The translations under genes and the position numbers were made by a program. This document shows, piece by piece, positions 20,858 to 32,505 of a stretch of 64,000 nucleotides of DNA; position 1 is the first letter of the stretch; every line of letters starts with the position of its first letter. A model generated the notes under the pieces. It made no database searches, was not told the DNA's origin, and saw only the letters and a program-made list of their open reading frames with translations. This DNA comes from Carallia brachiata (lineage: Eukaryota > Streptophyta > Magnoliopsida > Malpighiales > Rhizophoraceae), in assembly GCA_021464245.1 (NCBI GenBank), contig JADCRB010000025.1, forward strand, positions 186,001 to 250,000, read 5' to 3'.

Positions 20858-22077
20858 ATACAGTAAAAAAATTTTGTATGTCCACCAAGTTTTTCCCTAT
20901 AGTTAATATTGTTTTTTAGTTCTTTGAAATTGACAGTTCAACAGTTGGAAAATGAAGGATTTGTAGTTAATATTGTGATAACCACTGTAGGCATCAGTTT
21001 AGCCTACAGAAGGTGGATTTAGGAAAGTTATTACAAATGCAGCTCAAAAGGAGTGAAGATGATACCAAATACAACACCGTTCATTTACTTTTTGGAAGGA
21101 AATTTATTGTTTTAATGTTTTTTGAGGGAGAGGGTTGAGCTAATTGCCATCCCGTCAGCATTGAGTGTTGTTTTTAGACGAGAGTATATGCCTTAATCAC
21201 AACCATTTCCGTATAATTTTTGAACCGCGCTTAAAAAATTAGCTGGTAATTGTTTTTAAAACCCGAGTCGTGGAATTATTTGCGAAAATAAGGGTAAAGC
21301 TTGCGGACATCTGACCTTTTTTTAAATTCCACAAATGTTAAGATTCGCCCTGTTAACACACTGGTTCAAATTAATTCATCGCTGAAACTTATTCTGTGAG
21401 CAGAAATTACTTCCAAATTTATAATAGGCATCTTGACATTTTTAACTCCAACTTGCACAAGAAAAAATTCAGTTTCTTTGTAATCCTATATAGATTTTGT
21501 TTTCTTTTAGTTCTGTTTATCCTTTTGATTTAACAAATCACAGGCCATAAGTTACAGCCTTAAATATTTGACTGACGTGAAGGCGGCAAATTTAACTTGA
21601 ACTTTATCAGCAGTTACAGCTTCTATCACATTATGGTTCATGGTTGTCTCACCTCGTGTATGATCTTGCCCTATGCTCATGCATGTACCAAGCAACATAA
21701 GAGTAAAATATCAATAGGGTCAATCAAAACATAATGTATATGGTTTTTTTTTTTATTTGTCATAAGAGAAGGTTAAAGCCCATATTACAAAGAAAAAAAA
21801 CTCAGTATGTTTTGTTTAGCTAGTTTTAAAGCAGTTACAAAATGATATGCAGTTGGATGATTAAATTCATTAAAAAACAAAAAATTGATAAACTGTTAGA
21901 ACTATCAGATGAGACTGTATATTTATTTGTTATTATTTATCTGAAACCACTAAGTGATACTCTATTACAAATTGGGTAGAAGAGATTTGGAAGATATAGG
22001 GTCCAAATCCCCAACTTTTTCCTTAGCATAATGTCAATGAATCAATTGTTTTAAGTAGCTAGTTTGCATGATATATT
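20858..22077. other. AT-rich intergenic DNA, nothing recognised
   Basis: No convincing ORF, RNA gene or structured repeat seen. Confidence 0.5.
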
Positions 22078-22109
22078 TGTAAACATAAAAAAAAAAAAGA
22101 GTCAATAGT

Positions 22110-22268
22110 CGACTTATTCCTTTCGCGTGTGTACTTTCACACGGAAAAGTAGACTTATTCATTTCGCACGCGTGCTTTCACACGGAAAAGTCAACTTATT
22201 CATTTCACACGCATGCTTTCACACGGAAAAGTCGACTTATTCATTTCACACGCATGCTTTCACACGAG
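22110..22268. repeat. 41 bp minisatellite, four units, in the solo LTR
   Basis: Units start at 22110, 22151, 22192 and 22233, exactly 41 bp apart, with consensus CGACTTATTCATTTCACACG then CATGCTTTCACACGGAAAAGT. They lie directly upstream of the TATAAATA box at 22280-22287, where an LTR enhancer would be expected. Confidence 0.93.
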
Positions 22269-22279
22269 AGGGGAAACCC

Positions 22280-22287
22280 TATAAATA
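22280..22287 (+). promoter_or_regulatory. TATA box of the solo LTR
   Basis: TATAAATA within the palindrome CCTATAAATAGG. The same motif occurs inverted at 28956-28963 and 38411-38418 in the Tat LTRs. Confidence 0.55.
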
Positions 22288-22951
22288 GGTCCTTACCCCC
22301 CAATTCAAAACAGATTCAGCAAATCTGTAAACAGAAAATACAGAGAATTTGAGAGAAAAAGAAAATTTTGAAAATCTCTCAAGAAAATTTCTTATTTTCT
22401 TACGTGTTTTACTCTACAGTATACTCTTTTAACTCCTTTTTTAGAGATATTTCAGGGGTAATATCTAAAAAAATTTGTTATTTCCATTTCTAAAGTTATT
22501 TTTAGGTTTATATTCTCTGATCGCTCTAAATCTGAATTTATGAGAATATAGATCTAAAAATATCAAATTACTACAAATCCGGCTGGGATCAAGTCTCATA
22601 CGGCCCTCAGCAAAATCTAAGCAGCTCATTCGAGAATAAGTCCCCTTCGACCCTCGGTGAAATTAAGTCAGATCGGCTCAGATCAGGTCTCTGCGGCTTT
22701 TAACCGTAGTCTAAACATCCAAATCAGATCCAGTTTCAATCTACCTAATTCAAGATAAAGCTGTGAAAATTATTTCTGTCAAGATCAAGCTCGTGCAGCC
22801 CTTGACGGAGTCAAAAAAGGAACACTAATAAGAGGATCTACGGAGATCAACCTCACGTAAATTTTATTTTATTTTATATTTTTATTTATAATTTATTTTT
22901 ATATTTTTGAATATGACTATTTTAGATTCAAAATTTACGCGTTATAATATA

Positions 22952-25900
22952 TGTTTGTATTCACACGATCTACAGAAAACAGAGATTGTTAAATTAGCAT
23001 ACTAGAGAGTACAATTGTTCATTTAATATCTATACATTCGGTGTATACGAGACTATTGATGCTAATTGCCAATTTTAACATCAGAATGACGACCCCCGAC
23101 AAAATCAAGTGCCTGCCTGCAGCAATTTGCATGTGCCACATACTACAAAATCCAAATTGGACAGGAAAAGCTCCATCAGGAGACCGGTTACGTCAATGAG
23201 ATAGCCAAACATAACAAAGGACCACGTTTTGGAGATAACCCCTACCATTAACAAGTTTTCATTTAAAGATGCACCACATGGTGGGGTTAGGGCTTTGTAG
23301 TCGAGGCTGTACCACCATGGGGACATCAGGTGGGTCCTTGTAATGCATTTTGCTTGTGACCATGTTCTCGGGCTTTCAGCCTGATCCCTCTGCTTCCACC
23401 ACAGATCCCACCAAAAATTTATAAAAATCCATATTATGTTGCATTAAGAGCTGTTAGGGTCATGCTGAATAGGATTCAGATCACCATACTTTAACAATCT
23501 GACAGATCCCTTTTAAGGGATTTTGCTTTTGACAATGTTCTCACTTCCGTTAAGTCAAAAATCTGAAAAGGGAAGCAAGCGACCATTCATTATCTGATCC
23601 CTATTGAAGGGCACCACATTTTCCTTTTTTCCTTTGGACCCAAAAGCCAACTTGAAGCACTACAGGAAACCAACGTTATGCCTTCTCGTGGATACAATTC
23701 TATTCAGCAGTTTGCTGAGAATGACATGTTGGGGCCATTTGTTGTTCACAGGTTCTGTTCATGCCCCTACATGTCATTAGGAATCTTTATTGTTAAGGAA
23801 AATGAAATATCTTATTTTCATGGCTGAAATGGTAGCTATTTAATCCCCCTCTTGCGTTCTGTTGCTGCAGGCTAGGCCAGAAATAATGCCTAGTCGTTTT
23901 CCTTGTTCTTGGTCCTACTTTTATTTTATTGTCCTAAAACAAGTTTTTTCATTTTTATTTAATATCATGTGGGTGCTTTTGAGAGTTGAATTTATGAATC
24001 TCTCTGAAAAAACTGCAACAGCTAACACATTAAATAGAGACACTGGAAAAATGCCAGTAAGTGAGGCAGTTCCATGTGCCGGCAGGAAGGGTATAGGACA
24101 TCATCAATTTTAGGCTTTAAGCCTACTTGTGTGGACAAAAATGGATGCATTTGCCAGCAAAATGTGAAGTAAGTTAATAAATATGTTTGCGTAGTTATGG
24201 TGGTTTTGAAGACACAATTGTGAAAGAAGTCTAGCTAACCTCATGGCTGTGCCCTTGGCCCTTGAGTAATTTAGGGCAAGAGCGTTGATTACTACTTTTG
24301 TTTTGAATTTATTAGGTAGATAAAAGAATCTTTTTTTTTTTTTTTTGTTGAGGAGGTCCATTTAATCATGTGTTAAACAATGAAACATTTTTCTTCTTCT
24401 CCCTTCTCAAGATTTGAATTCAAAAATTTTAAAATAAACACCTTGACTTCTAATCATTAGGGTGTCTCTTAAGAGACAATTAAAGAATCAATTATATGCA
24501 AACTCTAATATGCACAAAACACAAATAAGACATTCTTAGTGATAAAAACACAACTAATTAGAAGAATGAGGATCACTTAGTCATAAAGACTTTAATACTA
24601 TAAAATTATTCAATTTAAAAGTTCATAGGAAAAAGCTCGAACAAGAAATTTTGACATTAACAATACAAATATAGGTTTAGGCTACTCGTATTCCTTTTAT
24701 GCTAAAGTACTTCTGTTTAGGGATTTTCAAATTCGATCCCTATTTAGAAAATTCAAGTTAACTCAATATTAAATGTGAGAAAAAATGAAATTTAAGTGAA
24801 ACTCACTTGACTATATATATATATATATGGGGCTTGAATGTGAGATATAAAATCGAGTGTTTAACATGAAATTTTAACATAGATCATAGGATTTAACTGT
24901 AAAATTATAGTTAATAGTAATACACGAAATAAGCAACTAGATGCTTGGGACTACCATAAGTAGCATGGAGTGAAATATACAATCGCAAAGAACAAAAGGA
25001 TTTGATTCATAAGCTAAAAATAGTCTTTAATTCGTTTTACTGACGCCGTGTTACGACACAGAAATTTGCACGTAGCCGTGGACATATGTCTTGGCTGGCG
25101 CAAGTAGAACTCAACCATGTACCAATAAATAATTAAGCAAAACTTGTCTCTTCCAGAATTCTTCATTTTACTAGCTACTTTTAATGGAAGTAGCACGTAC
25201 AGCACATCGCAAGAAATTTCGCTTCTTAGATAAGCAAATGCAAACTATTGTCAGAGTATATTATATGTATCTATGTGTATGTATCTATTTGTATGTGTGT
25301 ATCTATGTGTTTTTTTGTTATGTTCATTTGGGGTGAGTGTTGGGGTAACAATGGTAAAAATTATTTTATCATAATTTAAAAGTCGTTTTGCCGAAACAAC
25401 TGTTTTTATAAAATGTTAATGCTATATAGCACAATAACAGCCATAACAAAATATCACGAATTAGTTATGATTTCGTTTGGGTTTTATATTTTTTATAAAA
25501 ACTAATTTAAAAAAAATAAATTTTAAATAATATTTAGTGTTACCTTAAATGTAATTTTTATAACAAAAAAATAAAATTTAAATAGTATTTAATATTACTC
25601 TAAACGTACTTAATATTACTCTACATTATAATTTTTGAAAAAAATTAAAAAAAAAACCAACTTTTGGGTTTTGAATTTAAAAAAGAAACCCACTCCCCAA
25701 AAAACTATTTTTCTACGTCATTCGTGGGATTTCATGAAAGGAAATTTCTTGATGAATAACATTTTCCTTTATAAAAATAAGGGTATGATTGCATATCTTT
25801 AGCCCTTACTCAGAAACCAAAGTCCCAGAATTTCTTGCACTAAGATGCCTTTATATATATATATTCTTTTGAGCGTTTGTGCATGTTAGGGCCCTGGAGA

Positions 25901-27203
25901 GACAAGATCCTATACACAATCTTTGGAAAAATGGATAATCGAAATTATATATTTCTTGTTGATTGTTCATCAGGGCCATTGGATCTCGAGGAATTGGACA
26001 AGCCTCAATTCACAGGGCAACAGAACAAGATTATGGAAAATAACATAAAGATATTAAGGAAGAAGTTAGGAATATGTTCTCGGGCTCCATCTTTTAGCAC
26101 TTTGTTAGTTATAGTCATGTATAGAACATTTATTAATTATTGTCAGTTTCCAGTCCTATTCATTCATTTGATAATCAAATGTTAATGCACCCTTTTCAAA
26201 TCATATAATTAAAACCTCAAATGAATGACTCCAAAGTTTGAAGAAAGTGATGCATTGAATAGACAGCAGAAAGGAAGTAACCAAAGCTGGTATCTCCATG
26301 TGCTCGTAACATGGTAGGACCAACACAGGACAATGCCATGTCCAACAATTGGAACTTATTAAATTGGTAATGGTTTTCATCTTTCACATTTAACACTTAA
26401 TTTGGGAGGAAAAATTAATATTTAACATGATTAATGCACAACTTGTACATTCAATTGTGCAAATTAAGTGGAATTAGATGTTTCAATTTAGAATGAACAC
26501 AAATTGACTGTCTAAAATAGGTGGTTCACTTACACACTATGTCAAGTCCTCTATCATAGTAGTTCTGTAGTTGTAATATGAATTTTAGAATGATCACGAG
26601 TGATTCACAACAAAATGGTCACAAAATTTTTTCTGTTTTCTTTTTTTTTTTTTTATGACCATCAATTAGAGTCAACAAAATGTAGCTTGATCTCGAAGTA
26701 GACGACTGGTAACTCACCAATAAAATCAACCACCAAAGTCATCATAAATCTTTAAATAGATTGCATGCACATGCAGGAATAGGAGCAATTATTATGATGA
26801 TTTTGATTTGGAATCAATATTGATAAATTATATAACATCAATTTGACCATTAGCTGGTTTAATTAATTAAATGGAAAATCCAATATGATTGACTCACAAT
26901 CTTGTATAGATGAGACAAGTAGCCCCATTGCTACAGAGAAAGAGACAATTATTTGCAAAAGCAATTTATAATGATCATAGAATATATATATAGAAGAGAC
27001 AAATAGCGAGTTTCGATTGATATACAAATTTGACTCTTATCGTTTCTTTGGTAACGAGTAAATTTATTAATCTTTGCTTTCACGTGCTTTGCATTTTAAT
27101 ATTTTATGAAATTTTTTGAGGAAAAATATTTTATGAATTTTTAGGTGTTATGATTTGTTTTCTCTTTTACCATTACATAGGTACCCAGAAAAGAAAAAAA
27201 AAA
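22952..27203. other. AT-rich intergenic DNA without a recognised gene
   Basis: Several short open frames (for example 23105-23326 on -, 23862-24113 on +, 25877-26185 on +) show no motif I recognise. An AT microsatellite occurs near 24815-24828 and a T-run near 26640-26655. A SINE-like GATTTGAATTCAAA sequence lies near 24412. A possible gene fragment at 25877-26080 (GPWRDKILYTIFGKMDNRNY) could not be identified. Confidence 0.45.
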
Positions 27204-27558
27204 TTAATATACAAAAATATTACAAATTTTATTTAAAGTAACAAATATAACACAAATTTTAAAAAGTAATAAATCTAACACCAACTTTGTCTAAAATAAT
27301 AAATTTAATACGTTATGAAGTTTCTTAAACAGAATTTATCTATTTCAGTGATATAACACTAATTTATATAATTATTATATTATTAAAACAGACATATTTT
27401 TATAAATTTATTATTGAAATTGATAGATTCTATTCATATAAATTTATTGTGTATTAGATTTATTATTTTAGATAAAATTGATATTAGATTTGTTACTTTT
27501 TAAAGTTATTGTTAGAATTATTATTTTAAGCAAAGTTTGTCATTTTTTTGTATATTAA
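27204..27558. mobile_element. Fold-back / MITE-like inverted-repeat element (~355 bp)
   Basis: The left arm (TTAATATACAAAAATATTAC, AAAAAGTAATAAATCTAACA, CTAAAATAATAAATTTAATA) is matched by the inverse of the right arm, which ends TTTTTTGTATATTAA. The arms are ~110 bp or longer and imperfect, around a short AT-rich centre. TTAA at both ends could be either the terminus or a target duplication. A-runs flank both sides. No coding capacity. Confidence 0.75.
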
Positions 27559-28443
27559 CCCAAAAAAAAAAAATTGATATGATTTGAGCTACATGCTGCA
27601 TGGTTTTAATGAGGACTCTTAATCTCGTTAATCCTATTGAAGATCCCAAAAAAAAAAAAAAAAACCCCTTTAAGCTGTTAAAGATCTTATTTATAAAGAA
27701 AATGAATTCTATGAAAATTCTGTTTTGTTGCGGGTCCTTTTCGACTTGACTTTAAATTAATCGAAACTCAACGTAACTTTTAAAGGTCTCAAATAAAAGA
27801 AAAATGCAAACAAGGCTATTCATGAAAAAAGAACTTAAAAAAAAAGATATTACAACATGATAGATACGTCTTAAAATTTACCATAAATTAAATATTAGAA
27901 AGACAAAATTTGCGGTGAAGTGGTGTAATTTTTTTCATAGGACATGAGGGTATGTGAGATGCGACACCTATTATTTATTGATAAAAAAAAAAAAAGGGAA
28001 ATTTGGGACTTTCCCTATGATATACTAAATTGAAGGACGTAAAAACTTGGGAAAAAAAAAAAAAAAGCTTAATTAGCTTACCAATGCAAATGTACAAACG
28101 GGTCAACAAGCATTGAATAGACTGAAATAGGTACGTGTCCTAATTAATCATGTAGCTTAACGTGGATTTTGTTTGGGATTATCAATGAATCAGCTTTTTT
28201 CAAATTATTCTAATAAATCTAATAGTCAAAAAAAAGAAAATTTAATAGTCTATCATTAGAAGACAATAATATAAGACACGGGCAAACGTGAAAACACCCT
28301 TCTAAAGTTCATATAAGACATGGGCAAACGTGAAAATATTCCTTGGACCTTTGTGAACAGAGGAAAATACAAATTGCAATTTCAAAATAAAACCTCTGGA
28401 AGGAAAAGCCATCAGAATGGTAGAATCCTTCTTGTATTTCTTT
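27559..28443. other. AT-rich intergenic DNA
   Basis: Nothing is recognised apart from a two-copy 42 bp repeat (ATAAGACACGGGCAAACGTG at 28271, repeated at 28313 with one change) and A-runs. Confidence 0.55.
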
Positions 28444-28448
28444 CCGCC
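28444..28448. repeat. Target site duplication, left (CCGCC)
   Basis: CCGCC precedes TGTAAAG at 28449. Its partner at 38608-38612 is CCACC, differing by one G/A transition. Confidence 0.7.
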
Positions 28449-29246
28449 TGTAAAGCGTAAATTTCGAGTCTAAAACAATTAAATTCGAAAATACAAAAAT
28501 AATTTACAAATAAAAATTGTAAAAATGAAAGGAAATTTACGTGGGGTCGATCTCCGTAGATCCTCCGATTAGTGTTCCTTTGTAATTTAGTCAAGGGCCG
28601 TGAAGGCTTAATTTTGACCGAGAGATGGTGAATTTCCACAGCGTGAACTTGAACTGTAGGAAATGGATCCCACTGAGGGCCGAGGCTTGATCTCAAGTGG
28701 ATTAGTTGAACTCCGGTGAGGGCCGTAGGAGGCTTGATCCCACTCGGACTGGATGGACTTCGGTGAGGGCCGTAGGAGGCTTGATCCCACTCGGATATTT
28801 AATATCTTGGGTTTTTGATCTAGCGGATCCAATTTAGTGGCAGCTAGAGAGCATACACCCAAAATATTTAGAGAGAGAAAGGAAGAGATGCAAAGCTTTA
28901 GAAGATGAATGATTTGCTTTGCTTGGGATGATTTGAAAGGCTTTGAGGGGATCCCTATTTATAGGGTTTTGGGGGAGGATGGATGCCAAAATTGTATGAC
29001 TTGGATCATACATGGCAAGGGCCCTCTTTGGTGGTTGAATTTTGACATTTTGCAATCAAATGGAAATTAAAATTTCCATATGATTCATCATGAGTAGGAT
29101 CCTACAAGGCAAGGACCCTCTTTGGTGGTTGAATTTTGACATTTTGCATGGTCATCAACCAAATGGAAATCATCATTTTCATATGCATGCACTTGTTGCT
29201 TTCATGTAGGGCATGCATTGATTTTTTTTTTTTTTTGGTGTTTACA
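28449..29246 (-). repeat. 3' LTR of the Tat element (798 bp)
   Basis: On the sense (-) strand it begins TGTAAACACC and ends GCTTTACA. It is ~93 bp longer than the 5' LTR because it carries a second copy of the CCCTCTTTGGTGGTTGAATT segment (copies near 29022 and 29108). Short ORFs in it (28412-28862, -) are chance frames also seen in the other LTR. Confidence 0.93.
28956..28963 (-). promoter_or_regulatory. TATA box in the 3' LTR
   Basis: TATTTATA on + (TATAAATA on the sense strand), conserved at 38411-38418 in the 5' LTR. Confidence 0.55.
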
Positions 29247-29262
29247 AATGCCCCCACTTCAA
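29247..29262 (-). promoter_or_regulatory. Polypurine tract of the Tat element
   Basis: On the sense strand TTGAAGTGGGGGCATT lies directly before the 3' LTR start TGTAAAC. This position and composition fit the plus-strand primer site. Confidence 0.75.
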
Positions 29263-31000
29263 GGGTCGGTAAAGAAGAATTTTACCGTAATGATCCGAAC
29301 CGAGTCTTGAAGTCCAGTTTGAAACTTGAGATGTCTTAATGAACGTTGAATGTTGGAGTCTTCTATCTTTGACCATGCCTGCTGTTGTTGGATCGCAATA
29401 GGAATCCGATACGATCTTGAGAAGGTTAGCAGCCCAGCCAATATAAAAATTGAAGTCTTGGCTTCAGGTGCGTTCGAGCTTCCATAGCCCGCAAAGGATT
29501 TTTTATATCTCTTAAAGTTCCAGAGCTCTGGTGAGGATGATCCGGTAGGCAAAGAACTTGAACCTCCTCAAGAGGAAGGCCCAGCACTTTGGAACTTTAA
29601 GACCTGCGCACAGAGAGACTGACTGTAGTGATGATTTCTAAGTCTGCTTCGACGTAAGGAGAGTAGTTGGAACTTCCCTGTACGTCGCTGCATCCAAAGA
29701 AAGATTAGGATAATTGCAGCTTCTCATCCCTCTGTGGTAGATGTGAACTAAGGAGAGTAGTTGGAACTCCATGACACCGATGGCGTTGGAGACTGAGTTT
29801 CGAGGGCTTTTAGGGATCCCTCGAAGAAGACTACTCCCTCTTTTCTTAGCTCGTGCGCCTCCAACTTCTTGATCGAAGAACTTCCTGAGACAAGTGCAGA
29901 GACTAGCCATTTTCTTTTGAGAAAGAAGAGCTGAGGGGTGAGTATTACAACTCTGGAATGCAAGATATATATATACATACGATAAAGATTTTTATTTTTT
30001 TTTTTTTTTTTTTAAAAAAAAAGTCAAAAAGAAGGTACGCAAAATCGAGTAGGGACATCCACGTCCCTTTCCTGCATAAGAGACAAAAGAGGCAGCGGCT
30101 GACGCGTGTCACGAAAGTCGTTACCGTGTGTTGCAGAAGTCGTTGCCGTGTGTTTCCAAAGTCGTTGCACCTTATCTTATCGGCCGTCCTAGCGGGGCCC
30201 GAGGCGCAGCTCCAAGTCAAGCTCGACCTCGTCTGGTGGGCCGATGATGTTGACGTCGACGTCGACGTCGCTTTCCAGCTGGTTGATGCTGTCGGAATAT
30301 TCTGGAAAGAGAGGCAAAGTTTCACCGGAATAACTCCTTTCTGCTAGAAAAATTCCTCCTAGACTTAAGTATCTAGGAGGGATGAACCCTTGGCTGACTC
30401 CGTAAGACCACCAGGACCAGCGTGCATGCTCCCTGGGCTACGGCTTTGATGAACATACCGTGGAAGACTATTACGGTGGAAGAACTCGGACCTGCTTCAT
30501 TTGACGGCGAAGTTGTACTGGTGGGATCACCATCGGAACAGCAGACTGTTCTTTGGAAAAATCAGCTCTCAGTGCTGGTTTTCCTGCTTCTCCGATTCTG
30601 GAACCAATAAAACACATTTTTTCCTCGATTGCCCGAGTGGGCGCAATCGTGAGACAAGTTGGTAAATCTGAGATGCATTAGGTATAATACCTACCTCCAT
30701 TGTTGTGGAAGACTTCCTCTATTCCTCTAGAATTTGCAGTTGCGCCATAGTTGGTTGCCACCTTGTGCGGGGTGACCTTTCTTCTCCCTTGTCTTGAGGT
30801 TCTGCAACTGGTTCCTTTCTTGTGGCAGAGGAGCAAAGGTCTGGTGTGTGGTGAAGATCGATTGAGACTGATGCTGAGTTTCAGACTCAAACCCCTCGCT
30901 TTTATATTTTTGGGCCGTTCACAGTTTATACTCATGCGGGCCAGGAGTTGGATTGGATTTTGAAATTGGTTTCTGGACTGTGTTTGGAACTTGGAATTTT
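29263..31000 (-). other. Long 3' spacer of the Tat element, no recognised protein
   Basis: About 1.7 kb between integrase and the polypurine tract. Several short frames occur on both strands (for example 29945-30325 on -, 29958-30347 on +), but none has a motif I recognise. A hexamer-like GACGTC repeat (TTGACGTCGACGTCGACGTC at about 30250) and a moderately GC-rich block (30060-30330) stand out. Confidence 0.55.
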
Positions 31001-31091
31001 TTTTTTTTTTGATTTTTTTGATTTTTTTGTTGACTTTTGGATTTGGGTTTTGTTTTTTGACTTTTCTTCCGAATTTTTTTTTTTTTTTTTT

Positions 31092-31133
<42 letters not shown>

Positions 31134-31205
31134 ATTTTTTTTTTTTTCTTTTTTTTGATTTTTTTGATTTTTTTTTTTGTTTTTTTTTATTTTTTATTTT
31201 TTTTA
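31000..31205. repeat. T-rich tract (A-rich on the sense strand) after integrase
   Basis: About 200 bases of nearly pure T on +, broken by GA steps (TTTTTGATTTTTTT). It follows the integrase stop at 31212 in the sense direction. The lysine-rich frame at 30919-31209 (-) is an artefact of this tract. Confidence 0.95.
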
Positions 31206-31211
31206 ACATAT

Positions 31212-32300
31212 TTACACATAATACTGTTTCAGAAATTTACCATTGATTGGGCCGATTCGGACGCCTTCTTGGTCTGACAGCATGTAAGCGTTGTGAGTGT
31301 AGGCCTCCTGCACTAAGTATGGCCCGTCCCATTTGGAAGTAAGCTTGTCACCAGGCCGATGCTTCATGTTGATGGGCCGTCGCACTGCAAGAACAAGGTC
31401 TCCAACTTGAAAAGATCGAGGGCGGACCCTGCGGTTGAATGTGTTGGTGAGCCGGGCTTGGTAGCACTCAAGTTGCTGTTGTGCTTCGAGCCTCCTTTCA
31501 TCGAGAGCTTCTAACTCATCCAGACGTAGGCGAGCATTCTCCTCCTGTGTGAGTCCTTCCAGAACAGCCATGCGCAGGGATGGAATCTGTGTTTCCAACG
31601 GCAGTATTGCTTCGACACCGTAGACAAGTGAGTATGGCGTCGCCTGTGTTGGAGTCCGGTAAGTTGTACGATACGCCCATAATGCCTCCGGAATTCTGTC
31701 ATGCCAATCTCTTTTGGATTTAGAGACTACCTTCCGCAACAGGTTGCATAAGGTCTTGTTGAATGCTTCGGCCAAGCCATTTGCTGGGGCATTGTACATG
31801 GATGACTTGTACTGCTTGAACTTGAACTTCTCGCAGAGCTTGTCGATTAAGCTGTTGTAGAACTGCTTACCATTATCAGTGATGATGAATCGAGGGACTC
31901 CATAGCGATAGATCAGCTGAGTCCGGATGAAATTGGCAACATGCTCCTTCTTTACCTCTCTAAGTGGAATGGCTTCAGCCCATTTTGAGAAGTAGTCGGT
32001 TGCTGCGAGGATGTACAGGTGACCCAGGGATGACTTTGGCAAGGGCCCCACTAAGTCGAGACCCCAAGCTTCAAAGGGCCAGGATGAGACAGTTGGATGC
32101 AGTGGCTCCGGTGGTTGATGTATGTAATTGCATGAAATTGACAAGCTTGACAAGTTTTAGCAAACTCAATTGAATCACGTACCATGGTTGGCCAGTAGTA
32201 TCCCATCCTTCTGAGTTGGAAGTGCAACTTAGGCCCGATTGATGTCCGCCACAAACACCAGAATGTGCTTCAGTGAGAGCCTGTTTTGCCTCTTCATTGC
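31212..32300 (-). pseudogene. pol: Tat integrase
   Basis: The zinc-binding part is in one frame (to ~32125: LRRMGYYWPTMVRD, CQACQFHA). The catalytic core and C-terminus are in another (32153-31212). Core acidic residues are visible: D in AWGLDLVGPLP, D in FIITDNGKQFYN and E in NGLAEAFNKTLCNLLRK. Downstream are EALWAYRTTYRTPTQATPYS and the chromodomain-free C-terminus (SKWDGPYLVQEAYTHNAYML), ending at TAA 31212-31214. The HHCC histidines and the core are split by a frameshift near 32150, so no single complete protein is encoded. Confidence 0.9.
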
Positions 32301-32505
32301 TAGGCAGCGAAGTAAACTCCATCAAAAGACCTTCGATACAGAGCATCCTTGAGATATATGAAGCGGGGAGCTCGTCGTTGAATTTCTGTCTTATGACGAC
32401 GATCTTCGGCAGCTTCCCGTGCTGTAGATAGTCAATGATTGGTTGGCGCCAATCTCGTCCTCCGCGAGACGTACAGATACAGCGTTGGCTGCTGTAGTTT
32501 CTTCA

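Larger units (their letters stand above)
22078..22946 (+). mobile_element. Solo LTR related to the Tat element's LTRs
   Basis: Starts TGTAAACATAAAAAAAAAAA and ends near AAATTTACGCGTTATA. It resembles the reverse complement of the LTRs at 28449-29246 and 37903-38607: same TGTAAAC start, an A-run, a CCTATAAATAGG promoter box, repeated GGGATCAAGTCTCATACGG and GCCCTCAG pieces, and a conserved end with AAAGGAACACTAATAAGAGG and ATCTACGGAGATCAACC. No internal coding region follows. The 4-5 bp flanks are ATATT (22073-22077) and ATATA (22947-22951), a plausible imperfect target duplication. It is in the opposite orientation to the full element and clearly older. Confidence 0.75.

Noticed and set aside
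22110..22268. CRISPR-like regular repeats
   Set aside because: The 41 bp units are contiguous with no unique spacers. This is a plant LTR minisatellite.
28412..29055. Short ORFs in the Tat 3' LTR (also present at 37933-38579 in the other LTR)
   Set aside because: They are conserved only because the LTRs are copies. No protein motif.
29945..30347. ~126-129-residue ORFs on both strands in the Tat spacer
   Set aside because: They overlap in antisense, are partly low complexity and have no known motif. Possibly non-coding spacer.
30919..31209. Lysine-rich 96-residue ORF
   Set aside because: Product of the T-rich tract. Not protein-like.
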